The notes beneath the pieces are model-generated. The model was not told the origin of the DNA and made no database searches. It worked only from the letters and a program-made list of their open reading frames with translations. Shown here piece after piece: positions 48,690 through 60,100 of a DNA stretch of 64,000 nucleotides (its first letter is position 1; the number at the start of each line of letters is the position of its first letter). Made by a program: the position numbers and the translations under genes. This stretch comes from Paraescarpia echinospica (lineage: Eukaryota > Annelida > Polychaeta > Sabellida > Siboglinidae). Location of the stretch: assembly GCA_020002185.1 (NCBI GenBank), contig JAHLWY010000241.1, positions 111,528 to 175,527 of the forward strand, given 5' to 3'.

Positions 48690-49767
48690 ATGTCAAAACA
48701 GTCGACAGCAGGGAAACCCAAAAAAGGGGGGGAATGTAACAGAGGTTCCTGATGAATGCCAGGAACCTCCACCCTGCGACGACCAAAGATTGGAAGTCAT
48801 GATGGCCGCATTGATGGCGAAAATTGACGAAACATTTGAAAAACTCAGCCGGGAGCAGGCGGCACTGATCCCAGCCCCGGCTGAAGGTGCCAGATCGCCA
48901 AATGAGCATCGGCAAGCTCTAGCAGAAACATCAACTGCAACTACCCATCACAACCGTCATCACCGAAAACGAAAACGCACACAATCCCCCGAACCAGCCA
49001 TCAACTCATCTGACTCTGATTCCGACTACACGGACCACGAAAACCCAACCGAACACATAGAGGCAAGGATCCACTCCAAAGCGAAGCGGTCAGCACATCA
49101 ATCAGGTACAACCGCTTTCGATATGGGTTGGGCAAAGCTAGGGGATGAGGTGACAGATAGGCTCAGACAACGTATCCTCACCAACGAATACTTTCCGCTG
49201 CGCATTCTGCGTACGGACTACGATATTGACCCCCAGGAGGACCCCTCTGCTCCCACCGTAGACAGGAAACGAACGGTCATTCCCGTAGATCAAATAGGGG
49301 AATGGCTGCATCTGTTTATGACATATGCAGCCATTAGGTTAGAGCAGTTCCCAGAGGAGGGTAGCCAGTTGATGACATATATGGATCACATCCTGACTAT
49401 GCATGCTCGGAAGGGTCCCAAGGTGTGGCTTGAATATGACTACCGTTTCCGTGTCAGGAGGGAGAGGACGGGGGCCCCCTGGAATGTTTTCAGCTATCCC
49501 ATCTACTCCAGTGTCAAGGCTAGCTGTAAAGCTAAAGAAAACTCAACAGTAACATCCCAGCCCTTTCGTGACTATGCTACCAGAAACGACCGTGCCCGCC
49601 CCACCCGTTTCTGCCACTACTTCAACAGGGGACAGTGCAAAAAGCGTGAATGTCAGTACTCGCATGCATGCTCTTTCTGCAGAAAAGAAGGACACAGCCG
49701 GGTGGTCTGCAGGGCACGGACTGCTAGCAACAAGACCCAGTACACTAACACCCCTAAAACAGCTTGA
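48690..49767 (+). CDS. Gag-like protein with CCCH and CCHC zinc fingers
   Basis: The frame starts at ATG 48690 (MSKQSTAGKPKK), shifts once in an A/G run near 48725, and is then open from 48790 to 49767. A coiled-coil-like N-terminal part (MAALMAKIDETFEKLSREQA) and an acidic, Ser-rich basic middle precede the capsid-like region (VDQIGEWLHLFMTYAAIRLE). The C-terminus has a CCCH finger (CHYFNRGQCKKRECQYSH) immediately followed by a CCHC knuckle (CSFCRKEGHSRVVC). It overlaps the RT frame by about 200 nt in another frame, so RT expression would need frameshifting or reinitiation. Confidence 0.75.
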
Positions 49768-50740
49768 ATCATTCACAGGAACAGAGAGCAATGCAGAAAT
49801 CCAGGCACCATCGACAACAACAACGAAGCATATGTTATCAACGCCGGTAAAACCTAAGGTTTTGTCTCTACTGTTGCAGGGGTATGACAAGAAATTAACT
49901 GACATTTTAGTTTCAGGTTTTACCGAGGGTTTCCACATTCCTTCCGGTATCCCAACAGATGCACCCAAGCATGATTACGAGAATCACAGGTCGGTCAGGG
50001 AGAACCTTGATATAGTGCAGCAGAAACTGAAGAAAGAGAAATATAAACATAGAATTGCGGGACCCTTTGCATGTGACCCTTTACCGAACATGGTATACTC
50101 TCCTTTAGGTTTAATTCCTAAGAAAGTGCAGGGTGAATTTCGGCTTATACATGACCTTAGTTTCCCAAAGTCCAACTCCGTTAACTCTCACATATATCCC
50201 GAATTCACAGCGGTCACTTTCCAAATGTTAGATCATTGTATTGAACAGCTTCTGTTGTTGGGGAAAGGAGCCTATATCGCTAAGGCTGACCTGCAAGATG
50301 CATTTCGGATAATACCTGTTTCCCCCCTTGATTATAGGTTGCTTGGCTTCAAATTTCTGGGACAAAGGTATTTTGACATGTGTCTTCCCATGGGGTGCAG
50401 TATTTCATGTCAAACGTTCGAGCTCCTGTCTGATGCATTGCAATGGATTTGTCAGAATAAATTTCATGTCAGCAATATGAGTCACATACTCGACGATTTT
50501 GTTTTTTTCGGAAAAACACTCCATGAATGTCATACTAGTCTTTCTCGGTTTTTTGAGCTTAGTGATATGGTTAACTTACCAATAAAGCAGGCTAAAACGG
50601 TGTTACCTTCCACGATAGTCACACTTCATGGTATTGAGGTTAACACTATGAATCAAACCCTTGCTTTGCCTGTAGATAAGGTGGAATCACTACGCCAAAA
50701 AGTTGCAAAGCATGGCCAGGAGAAAGAAAGCCACCCTTAG
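49568..50740 (+). CDS. Reverse transcriptase of the Ngaro/DIRS-type element
   Basis: RT blocks are visible in order: NMVYSPLGLIPKK, GEFRLIHDLSFP, YIAKADLQDAFRIIPV (motif A), LPMGCSISCQTFE (motif B), HILDDFVFFG (motif C, catalytic Asp pair present) and LPIKQAKTVLPS. The frame ends at 50740 because of a single-base shift near 50705-50712; the RNase H sequence continues in the next frame. The LDD form of motif C and the L-P-x-G motif B are typical of DIRS-like RT. Confidence 0.85.
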   Translation: MTMLPETTVPAPPVSATTSTGDSAKSVNVSTRMHALSAEKKDTAGWSAGHGLLATRPSTLTPLKQLESFTGTESNAEIQAPSTTTTKHMLSTPVKPKVLSLLLQGYDKKLTDILVSGFTEGFHIPSGIPTDAPKHDYENHRSVRENLDIVQQKLKKEKYKHRIAGPFACDPLPNMVYSPLGLIPKKVQGEFRLIHDLSFPKSNSVNSHIYPEFTAVTFQMLDHCIEQLLLLGKGAYIAKADLQDAFRIIPVSPLDYRLLGFKFLGQRYFDMCLPMGCSISCQTFELLSDALQWICQNKFHVSNMSHILDDFVFFGKTLHECHTSLSRFFELSDMVNLPIKQAKTVLPSTIVTLHGIEVNTMNQTLALPVDKVESLRQKVAKHGQEKESHP

Positions 50741-51416
50741 AGAGGTACAATCTTTATCCGGCTCTCTCTCGTTCGCCTGCAGGGCCATCGCACCCGGCCG
50801 ATGTTTTCTACGAAGAATAGTCGACCTAACCAGGGGAAAGACAAGAGCCAACCATCGCATCCGCCTAACTGTTGAGGCTCGAAAGGACATATCGGCTTGG
50901 CTGGAATTTCTGCACACCTTTAATGGCACTTTATCCTTTCTACCAAACAGATGGACATCATCAGATGTATTGCAGCTCACAACGGATGCAAGCGGCTTTG
51001 CATATGGAGCTGTAGTGGGGGATCAGTGGTTATAGGGACAGTTTACTCCATCCTGGGGCTCCATGCACATTGCTGTGAAAGAACTCCTGCCAATCTTACT
51101 GGCCGTCAGGAGCTGGGGGCCAAAATGGGCTAATCAACGGGTCATGTTCCTTTCAGACAACACAGCAGTGGTGGAAGTGATTAACAGGCAAACTGCCAAG
51201 GACACACAGCTGATGTGTTTGCTCCGAAAATTGATTGTTGCATGTCTGTCGTATAACATATGTTTTCGTGCTAAGCACATCCCAGGAAAGATCAATGTTG
51301 TTGCCGATCTTATCTCACGGTTACAGGTAGAACGTGCACGCAGCGTTCAACCCAGCCTACACAACCACCCAAAACTAGTTCCCACTCACTGGCTTCCCTG
51401 GTACACAACGCAGTGA
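50703..51416 (+). pseudogene. RNase H domain of the element, one nonsense codon
   Basis: It reads on from RT (MARRKKATLREVQSLSGSL) into RNase H: LTTDASGFAYGAVVG (first Asp), MHIAVKELLPILLAVRSWG (Glu), VMFLSDNTAVVEVIN (Asp), KINVVADLISR (last Asp). An in-frame TAG at 51033-51035 (GDQWL, then stop) interrupts it; the frame is otherwise open to the TGA at 51414-51416, which overlaps the start of the recombinase frame. Confidence 0.8.
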
Positions 51417-51421
51417 GCACC

Positions 51422-52240
51422 ATGGACGCGGCCTTCGCACCAAGCAGTGCCAGACGTTACGAGAGTAACTGGAAAAGGTTTGTAACCTTTGTACAAACAT
51501 TAGATAGGAAAAGGAGGTACCTGCCTGCCTCCCAAAACACAGTAATTGCCTTTGTTCAGTATCTCAAAGATGAGGGCAAGGCACCCAGTACTATTAGGAC
51601 TTTCATATCGGCTATCTCGGAACGCCACAAAGCCTGTCGCCAACCCGACCCAACAAACGACTATTTAGTTGTGAAAATTGTAAAAGGCGTAGCACATGCC
51701 TGCCCTAATGTTGACCAACGCCAGCCTGTCAGCTCACGTGACCTGTCCCTCATCATTAAGTCAGTTCCATTGTCTAAGTGTTCATCTTACTCAGGGGTCT
51801 TGCTCCGCGCTATGTTCAGCCTCGTGTTCTTCAGTTTTCTTAGGATAAGTGAGGTGACGGCTAGCCCGCATAATCTGTCTGTGACACAGTGTCGCATAAA
51901 ACCTGCCAAATTACGCCTGGTCTTCCATACGTACAAACACAGTGCAGGCCGTCCTTTCAGCCTGGATGTCTTCCCCACGGGAAAGACAGCTTGTCCGTAC
52001 CGGAGGATGGTGGACTATATCAAGCTCAGGGGAAATGATCAAGGTCCCCTTTTTCGCAGTGCCAATAAATTGCCTGTGCAGAAGACTGCTTTTGCCAAAT
52101 ACCTTAAGGAAGTGCTAAATAACACAGAGTTAGCAGGCAAGAAAATGTAATCACACTCATTCAGGATAGGGGCAGCGACATGGGCAGCAAAGGCGGGCTT
52201 CTCATCGGAACAAATCAAAGCTATAAAGATAATTCACAAC
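51422..52240 (+). pseudogene. Tyrosine recombinase of the element, C-terminally broken
   Basis: An N-terminal SAM-like core-binding segment (SSARRYESNWKRFVTFVQTL, FVQYLKDEGKAPSTIRTFIS) precedes the catalytic domain. The first catalytic Arg is in FLRISEVT; the H-x-x-R pair is in SHSFRIGAAT, but just before it the codon at 52148-52150 is TAA. The frame after the stop continues (TWAAKAGFSSEQIKA) and then degenerates, so the segment with the nucleophilic Tyr is not recognisable. This enzyme type integrates circular DNA, which explains the absence of an integrase. Confidence 0.8.
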
Positions 52241-53100
52241 TAACCATATATAACAATTGTGTTTCATGGCGAGTCTACAACGGTCAAGCAAAGGTTGCTT
52301 GTCCGCGGTCCTGGCAGCAATGAGCAAGCGGTACCGGAGGCAATTGACCTACAATACAGACCGGGATGAATCCGCTCTTTCGATGGAGCTGCAGACTGAC
52401 TTTGGCTACCCGGACATTGTAACTCGTGGCAAGCACAAACGCTAGGACGGAAGGGCAAAATGCTATATGAGGTGGGGCGGTATTGAAATGTTTGTTCGTC
52501 TCTTGGCAGGGGGGGCGTGAGGCGGCCCATTCCTTTTGTTGGGAGAGGGACAGGCATGACAGGTCAGCCTTCCACTAGCCCATACCCCAGTTTCACCTAG
52601 TGTCAGACGTTTTGGGAGGAACTGTTACATTTGTCAGTGTTCGTGTCCGATTACACCTGTCAGTGCTAGTTGACAAGCCGACGTATCAGGTCCGGCCTAT
52701 ATGCAGCCCTTTAGTGGGGGTGAGGGCCATCACATGTGAACATGGGAGGCCAGGGTTTTTTTATCCCCCACTTTTGTATATATCAAGCTGAATTACTGTA
52801 GCTAGTACTATAGAAAGGTGTGCAGTCTGCACACCAGGTATCTTTTCCCTTGTGTTTTATATACTGTAAGCATATTACAGTCGGTATGGTGTAATTTAAT
52901 ATAACAGCAATCAAGGTTTTTTTGGTAAATGTCTAGTATGATTATTCTAAATGTACAAAAATGTGTCGTACATAACATGTGTGGTCCATCACTCTGTAAT
53001 CTGGATGTACCTGGCTGTGCACAAGATGTGACTATTGTATATATAATATATGCACAGTGGCAATCCCTGTGTTAATAAATTTGATTGCCCAATACCAACC
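52241..53100 (+). other. 3' region of the Ngaro-like element
   Basis: Non-coding apart from a 62-codon frame (52257-52445) of no recognised family. Contains the palindrome GTGTGCAGTCTGCACAC (52818-52834); its half AGTCTGCACACC also occurs at 47420-47431 on the 5' side. The right end of the foreign segment is at about 53207. Confidence 0.45.
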
Positions 53101-53389
53101 TACCCAATAGTTGGCGTAAATGCAGTACAAACAGAGAAAGGGCTGCATGAACATAACACGGATACACCGGGAATAGGGGGGGGGGTACCGAGTAGAGTAG
53201 TACACGAAATGTTATAATTACTTCATCCACATCCATAACCATGTTTCGTATTTTATAATACAAACAAATTCGGCAAGTTTATTTAATTCGGAAAGATTTT
53301 TGTTGGTTTTCTCAAGTCCTTACGAGCTTGTGTTGTACAATTGTCATGTCTCCTGCAATATTGTTATATCCGGTTTCAGGATGCCCGAC

Positions 53390-53669
53390 CGTACGTCGCG
53401 GCATCATCGACTGCTACTCCCGCCTCGACGGCCATTGGCAGCATTGCTGCTACTGCGACTTGTACGCATCTTGTGCCAACGGCGGCATGTTTTTCCACCG
53501 CAGCTGTGAGGTCAAAAGCACGGTCTGGGACGACGTGGAACACAAGTGTCTTGGCAAATCGTGCACTTGCCGTAGAAAGCACAGGTTCTACCCGCTGGAA
53601 AACATCATGAAACCGTAGAGAGCATCCTCTCCGTTCTTCTCTCCCTCCCTCTATCTCGCTCTTCTATCT

Positions 53670-53700
<31 letters not shown>

Positions 53701-54092
53701 CAGTGTGTGTGTATGTGTCTGTTTGTCTCCCTCTGTTCGTGTGCGTGTGTATGTAGTGGAAGCGTATGTGTGCGTGCATGAGTTTATGTGTGTGTTTGTT
53801 TATGGTTCCATGCGCGCGCGCAACAATATTACCTTTGCATTATTGTACCCGTCTGAGAATCCCTTCTTAAAAATCGCGAACGTTTTGTAATCATCAGTAA
53901 TATATCCTTAATATGCATATACATATATTCCTGCATGTATCCTTCTTAACGTATTTTGCAGCGCTCACGATGTTGACAATGCCAAAAGAAAACTCCAAGC
54001 TACATGGCGACATTCAAGAAACAAGTTGACATTATTACATATATGTTCTCATTTATGCTGGCTACATATTGTAAGAACTTTCGTGAAATAAA
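53390..54092 (+). pseudogene. Unit 4: second ChtBD2 exon and 3' UTR exon
   Basis: Acceptor GGTTTCAG, open exon 53390-53618 (GIIDCYSRLDGHWQHCCYCD, VWDDVEHKCLGKSCTC, stop TAG at 53616-53618), then a short CT/TG-rich intron, acceptor TTTTGCAG (exon from 53962) and AATAAA (54087-54092). All cysteines of the second domain are present. The exon is intact, but its partner exon 1 is at 39459 and exon 2 is gone, so it is an orphan unless spliced to something else. Confidence 0.8.
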
Positions 54093-54808
54093 ATATACAA
54101 CAACTAATGCACGATTTGTTTGTTTGTCAATTGGTGTATGCGATTCATAATGTTTAATTACTAAACAAAGAATTTGGACCGGAGTACTACAAAGCAGGAT
54201 AACAAATATGTATGTATTCAAGAAATGCTACACCCAGGGACGATCATACCCAACAAAAAGCTACACAAAAATGTGTTGTTTAAACAGGATATGTATAATA
54301 TGTAGCAAATATGCATATATGTGTGACTGTAGGCATTTAGGATATTCTGTATGTTCTCAAATGAAGACAAATCAACAATTTTCATTTTTGCGTGGGCGTT
54401 CCTTAGGCTGAAACGATCAGAACCATGGTTTCTCCTGTACTTTCTTCGCTAGTTTGATCAGGTAATTCACTAAGATAGAACATGAGATGTTGTATGTAAG
54501 TAGTGATACACCCCGCATCCAGTCAATTGTCGTAGACGTCATAAAACACAAATCTAAAAGTATGTTCTTATATAGCGCATTATATAGTCCTCAGGACTGC
54601 TCAAACGCTTTACTGAGGTGCGAGCCTAAACGGCAAACGTACCGGGGAGGGTGGGGCCCCATGAGTTATTGTTATCGTTTTTAGATAAAAACCCAAAAAT
54701 GACATTGTTGTGTAAATTTGTATGTTCTCTAACATAGTCGTGAAATTTGTTAGGTTGGGATACGTCAATTTCTAAATATATGCAAATTAGTGGAGGCATG
54801 TGAAGTGC

Positions 54809-54841
54809 CTCAAGGGACCCCACTCGTAGGGGTCCCTTGAG
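54809..54841 (+). other. Perfect hairpin absent from block A
   Basis: CTCAAGGGACCCC and GGGGTCCCTTGAG are perfectly complementary 13-base arms around a 7-base loop. Block A reads directly from the left flank to the right flank without it. Confidence 0.7.
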
Positions 54842-55558
54842 CCACAACAACGCTTTTATGTTTAAAATTGATCAGTGAGTTTAACATGACATTTTTATTA
54901 CAATAAACGTCTGGTATATGTGCTATGAATTCGTCATAACTAAAATTAACATATTATATTCAGGCTTTAAAACACCTACATGTCTGTCATCATTTGGTAT
55001 TGAGAACTTAACATAGGAAGCTATCGACTGTGAAATACTAAAATAGGGGTTAACCTCTACTGGGATTGACTGCTGGCTAGTGCTTACGCAATAGTGTGAA
55101 TGCACTATGGAGGTGGCATAGGTGCAGACTTTCAAAGAACCGGGAGAACAACTATATTATAGTTAGGGAAAACAGGTAGGATAGTGAGTCTAATATGTAA
55201 TAATTATAGAATGGTTGACAGCTTTATATGAAGAGGAACTGTTCTATGGATGGTAACGTATGTGAGTAGTGAGAGAGGGTTTTTGAATACGTAACTGGGG
55301 GGAGCAAGAATATCTATGGAGAAATTCTAAGATGACACCTGTTAAGGTGTATCTGTGTGTATGTGTGTAGTCACGTGACCGGATGTATATTTGAAAGTTA
55401 AAAACCTGTTGTTAGTTGGGACATTAGGGGTAATGAACGGTCATGAATGTGTAATAAGGTATGAATAAGGGACAATGGACGTAGCGATTGGTCATGTGTA
55501 AGTATGATGCCTATGTTCTACCGGGTATAAGAACCGACAAAACAACATATTGGAAAGT

Positions 55559-55759
55559 TTAAAACTGTTTAAATTTACTCGTTGTTACAAAAACCGTCCT
55601 CATCGCTATCGGTCTTCCACCCCAGTACGCCTCTTTATCGCCGGTGTCAAGTACTGGAGGGTCAGGGTCGTACGACGGGGAAGGATGGTCCACTAGCAGC
55701 ACGGTAGCGCGTATTTCGCGCATGACAACGTAGAAGTAGAACTCATGTTCCAATCGCAT
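55559..55759 (-). other. Unrecognised 66-aa reading frame (block B copy)
   Basis: Same frame as 5462-5662; differs at five residues. No family recognised. Confidence 0.25.
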
Positions 55760-55919
55760 TTTAACTTCTCTGGAACATATATCAAAACTGTATGAATGAT
55801 ACGTTCTATTTGGGCAAGTTTATTCACTCTATGTTGCTCCAGTTTACTCAGCTGTATCAATATGTACCTGGATATAAACAGTTGTGGATATAAAGTATTT
55901 CATACAGCTATTGTGTATT

Positions 55920-56890
55920 ATGAGTTAGAATACCGGACTCTCGACTGGAGGGACCGAGGTTCGAATCCCGGGGTCGGCCGGGCGGTGGTTCGGTACTGGT
56001 TCGGCCGCCGTGAAACTTTGACAATTTCGTTCACCTTACGTCGACCCCCTTCCAACCCGCGCCAGTCAGCGTGGAAGTGTAGGACACCAGCATGCAGTAC
56101 AACGAACCCAAGGCCCCCAGTCCCCAGCAACATCGAAAGAGACTATGACCAAGGAGGCGGTTCGTGTCAACTTAGTCAAGGTACAAACTGAGGATAATAC
56201 AAGTATATGCACCAACAACATCATACTCAGAAGAAGATACAGACAACTTCTACAACAACGTGAACGAGACCTTAGTAAAGCCAACCCACTACACGATAGT
56301 GATCGGATACTTTTATGCGCAAGTAGGGAAACGAACAAACATTGCGGAAACGGCAACAGGCAAATTTGGCCTAGGTGTGATAAACGAAAGAGGCGACACC
56401 TTGGTTGAATTGGCAACATCAAGAAAGTACAAAATCATGAATACTATGATCCATTAGAAAGCAGGGAGGAGATGGAAAAAAAAACAATAGAGAAACGAAG
56501 AAATTGACTGCATCCTAACAATCAGGCCAGACATGACGTAACTGTCATTAACCGTGTCAACATAGTAAGTGACCACATCAAACTGGACAGGCTGAAAGGA
56601 ATATGTTGATAAACAAGAGACCACCAAGTGTAGATAACGAAATCGAACTGCGAAATCGACTCGAGACACTACAGGAACAAGACGACGTCGACACTATGAG
56701 CGAAAACATCACTGAGATGATCCAATTAAGTGCGACAAGTGTAGCATAAGCAATGAACAGGCATAATGTGACTAGAATATTATCTCTAAATGCCTGTTGG
56801 ATAGCAGCGACCGTAAAAAAAACCAAATAGACTACGCAGAAATATGCAAGACCATGAGAAAGAAAACGAAGGAGGACATCACAAAATACA
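55920..56890 (+). mobile_element. tRNA-like SINE (A box lost) and LINE endonuclease fragment
   Basis: B box GGTTCGAATCC is kept but the A-box half is deleted compared with 5835. The endonuclease fragment that follows (VIGYFYAQVGKRTNIAETAT, RNERG changed to INERG) is a degenerate copy of 6118-6790. Confidence 0.6.
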
Positions 56891-56899
56891 CCTCCTATG

Positions 56900-57145
56900 A
56901 CTTCTTCAGGACTGCACATTCTCCGGGAATACGATTGTCTCCTTCAGTCATTGCCCCAAACACTTTCTATTCATCAGTTATAGAGTCATAAACTTGGAAG
57001 ACATAATATCCTCAATAGTGGAGTAAGAGGGTTTCTTTCTGGCATAATTTCCAATGTCAAGGGCACAAAGGAGGTTTTCGAATTTGGCTATCCATTTACG
57101 CCATTTGGTGACGGCTGTTGTCTCTTCCCGTTGTTAGCGAGACCA
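56900..57145 (-). mobile_element. Ty3/Gypsy gag fragment (block B copy)
   Basis: Minus-strand counterpart of 6815-7060, with the same WRKWIAKFENLL-type segment and further decay. Confidence 0.45.
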
Positions 57146-57189
57146 TGACGTCGGCGTAGTAGTGCACATGCAAGGCGGGAGGTAGAACA

Positions 57190-60100
57190 AAGGAAACAGG
57201 TCGTTTTGCAGTCAGTGTGTCAAGCAAACAGGAATGCCGTGAGACTCTCGAAAGTCCCGTCTACGCATGCGTGTATAATCGGAAAGAAAGGGGAACAAAT
57301 TACAAATGTTTATGATAGATTCTAAATATGATTATTATAAGCTACAGGACATCACAGGACCCTTTGCCAAACATTCTATAGAATGTTCTATTGTGGTTTG
57401 GCGAATTGTTAACATTGTTCTGGCTCCAACTGTCTATCTAGCTCATGTATGGCTCCTAGGAACTGCTAGTGTACGGCAGTGGCCACACCCCGGACAATGG
57501 TCTCGGCTGACCAACAACAAAACATGAGTAAAGCTTGTAGGCTAATGCCTATTGAGTTGAGGGACGTCTGCCCTCAGTACACAAAGACTGTCTTAAAGGA
57601 ATAGGCGGCCAGCCGATTGGCTACACCCCCGGCTACAAATGCGAAACAGCAACAACCTTTCACCAGGCTGCAAAGTACCTACCAAGACGCATGTGGAAGG
57701 ACCGGTGACCTGTTGTCCTGCGGTGCAAGACTTTTTAGTCAAGGAATAATGGAGTTATCCATACACACACCAGCGGAACACAATGGGCAACTACCGCTGT
57801 ATTAGCCCAAGAAACCTTGATGGAGAATACAGACTGTAAGAGAGGTCTTAGTGGTGAGCCCCCCAGGCTGGATAGGACGACACATACTGGGGAAGAGCTT
57901 GGATATGTTGTAAGTAACGCCAGAGCTGATGACGGTAGTAAGCCCGACTGTGCGGGAGGTAAAACCAGCAGCAAGAAGCTAAAAGGGAAAATCCATGTGG
58001 CAACATGGAACATCCGAAAAACGAGTCATGTGACACTACAAATGGTAACATCGGAAGCAGAAAGATATGTGGTAGATAAATTAGGGATTGCGGAACACAG
58101 GTTGGCCGGACAAGGACACTTTCGCCCGGATTCCGGAGGAACGTTTGTATACTCAGGAGCACCTAAACCAGGGAGGAGTGGTGTTGCGTTCTATCTGTCA
58201 AAGAAAACTGAAAATGCACTACTAGGATACAATCCGGTCAATGACATAATTATTACCATACGAATACGAGAAAAACCCGCGAATATAACATGTATTCAAA
58301 TCTATGCACCAACGAGCACTGCAGACGACGATGAAATACAAACGTTTTATGATACACTGCAACGAACAGTTGACGAGGTAAACAGGAGAGACATGTTAGT
58401 ACTGATGGGCGATTTCAAAGCAAAAGTCGGCAGTTGTCAAAATGAAGAAGAGAATGGAAATATCGGGAAACATGGACTAGGCGAGAGAAATGGGAGAGGA
58501 GATAGACTTGTTGAGTTTATCATAGGGAATGAACTGATGATCACTAATACTTTCTACAAACAACATCAAAGAAGAGTGTACACTTGGTCAACACTAGATG
58601 GTCGGAACAGAAATCAAATTGACATTATACTGATACCAAAACGATGGAGGACGTCTGTGTTTAATGCAAAGACATTACCAGTAGCTGATTGTGGCACTGA
58701 CCATAAAGTGCTAAGCGTCAAGATTGCGATAAAATTAAGAAAGATGAAGAAAGGGAAAGAGACAGTGAGTTATGACGTCAGTGAAATCACAGAAGGATAC
58801 AGAGTAGAGGTTATGAACCGTTTCGAAGTATTACAGACAGTGGCAGCCGTGAAGGAACCAGAGGAGTTGGCAGTAGAAATTAGGAATATCATTATGGAAT
58901 CAGCTGACAAACACTTCACTAAAAACAGGAGGCAGAAACAACCATGGATAAACAAAGACACACAGCAGATGATTGAAGAAAGGAAAGAGTTAAAGAAAAA
59001 CAAAGACATGAGTGAGAATTATCATGATAAATACAGAGAGAATTGCAAGATCATTAAACGAATGTGTAAGGAAGACAAGACGAAATATATAGAGAAGAAA
59101 TGTGAAAAGATAGAACTATGTATGAGAAGGAACGATAGTCGCAGTATGTTCGAGGAAATCAAGTCTGTGACACAGTCGTTCAAACCTAGACTTGGCGGTA
59201 TTAAAGTTGAAACGGGAATGACTCTGACAGAAAGCGATGACATACTTGAAAGATGGAAGCAATATTGTGAAAGCATAATTAAGAAAAAAAACGGAAGAGG
59301 TAGACATGGATGAAGGCAGGATGTGGACAGAAGCAGAAGATGAACTTGAGCTTTTGCGTTCAGAGGTGGAGTGGACAATAAAAAGTATAAAAGACGGAAA
59401 ATCACCTGGCACTGATAACATCACAGCAGAGCTAATAAGAGCAAGTGGCGAAGCAGGCGTGGATATCTATCACACATTATGCAAGAAAATATGGAAAAGT
59501 GGAACATGGCCCTTGGACTGAAAAGGAGCCATTTCTTCTTGTCTCCTTGCAAAGACATTACCAGTAGCTGATAGTGGCACTGACCATAAAATGCTAAGCG
59601 TAAAGATTGCGATAAAATTAAGAAAGATAAAGAGAGGGAAAGAGATAGTGAATTATGACGTCAGTGAAATCACAGAAGGATACAGAGTAGAGGTTATGAA
59701 CGGTTTCGATGTATTACAGACAGTGGCAGCCGTGATTCTGTATTACAGACAGTGGCTGCTGATTCTGTCCACTCCCTGCCTTCATCCATGTCTACCTCTT
59801 CCGTTTTTTTTACCAACACCAAAAAAGGTGACATGCAAGAATTCTCAAACCACAGGACTATATCCCTCATCAGCCATGCGAGCAAAATTATGCTAAAAAT
59901 CATAATGAAGAGAATCACACAAAAATTTGTATGTGAAGTCAATAGAACACAAGCTGGTTTCGGACTGGAAGAGGAACAAGAGATCACATTTTCAACCTGA
60001 ATATGTTAATTCAAAAATGCAGAGAATTCAACCATGACCTTAGCATCTGTTTCATGGATTAATCAAAACCTTTTGATAATGTTAGTCATCAACAACTCAT

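Larger units (their letters stand above)
47400..53100 (+). mobile_element. Ngaro/DIRS-type tyrosine-recombinase retrotransposon (recently inactivated)
   Basis: The order of ORFs on one strand is SGNH hydrolase (47710-48303), gag (48690-49767), RT (to 50740), RNase H (50703-51416) and tyrosine recombinase (51422-52240). RNase H is followed directly by the recombinase with no methyltransferase domain and no integrase or protease, which points to Ngaro rather than DIRS1. Only a few lesions are present. The exact ends are not defined; the split direct repeats expected for Ngaro were not confirmed by eye. It lies in the 12.8-kb foreign segment inside unit 4. Confidence 0.75.
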
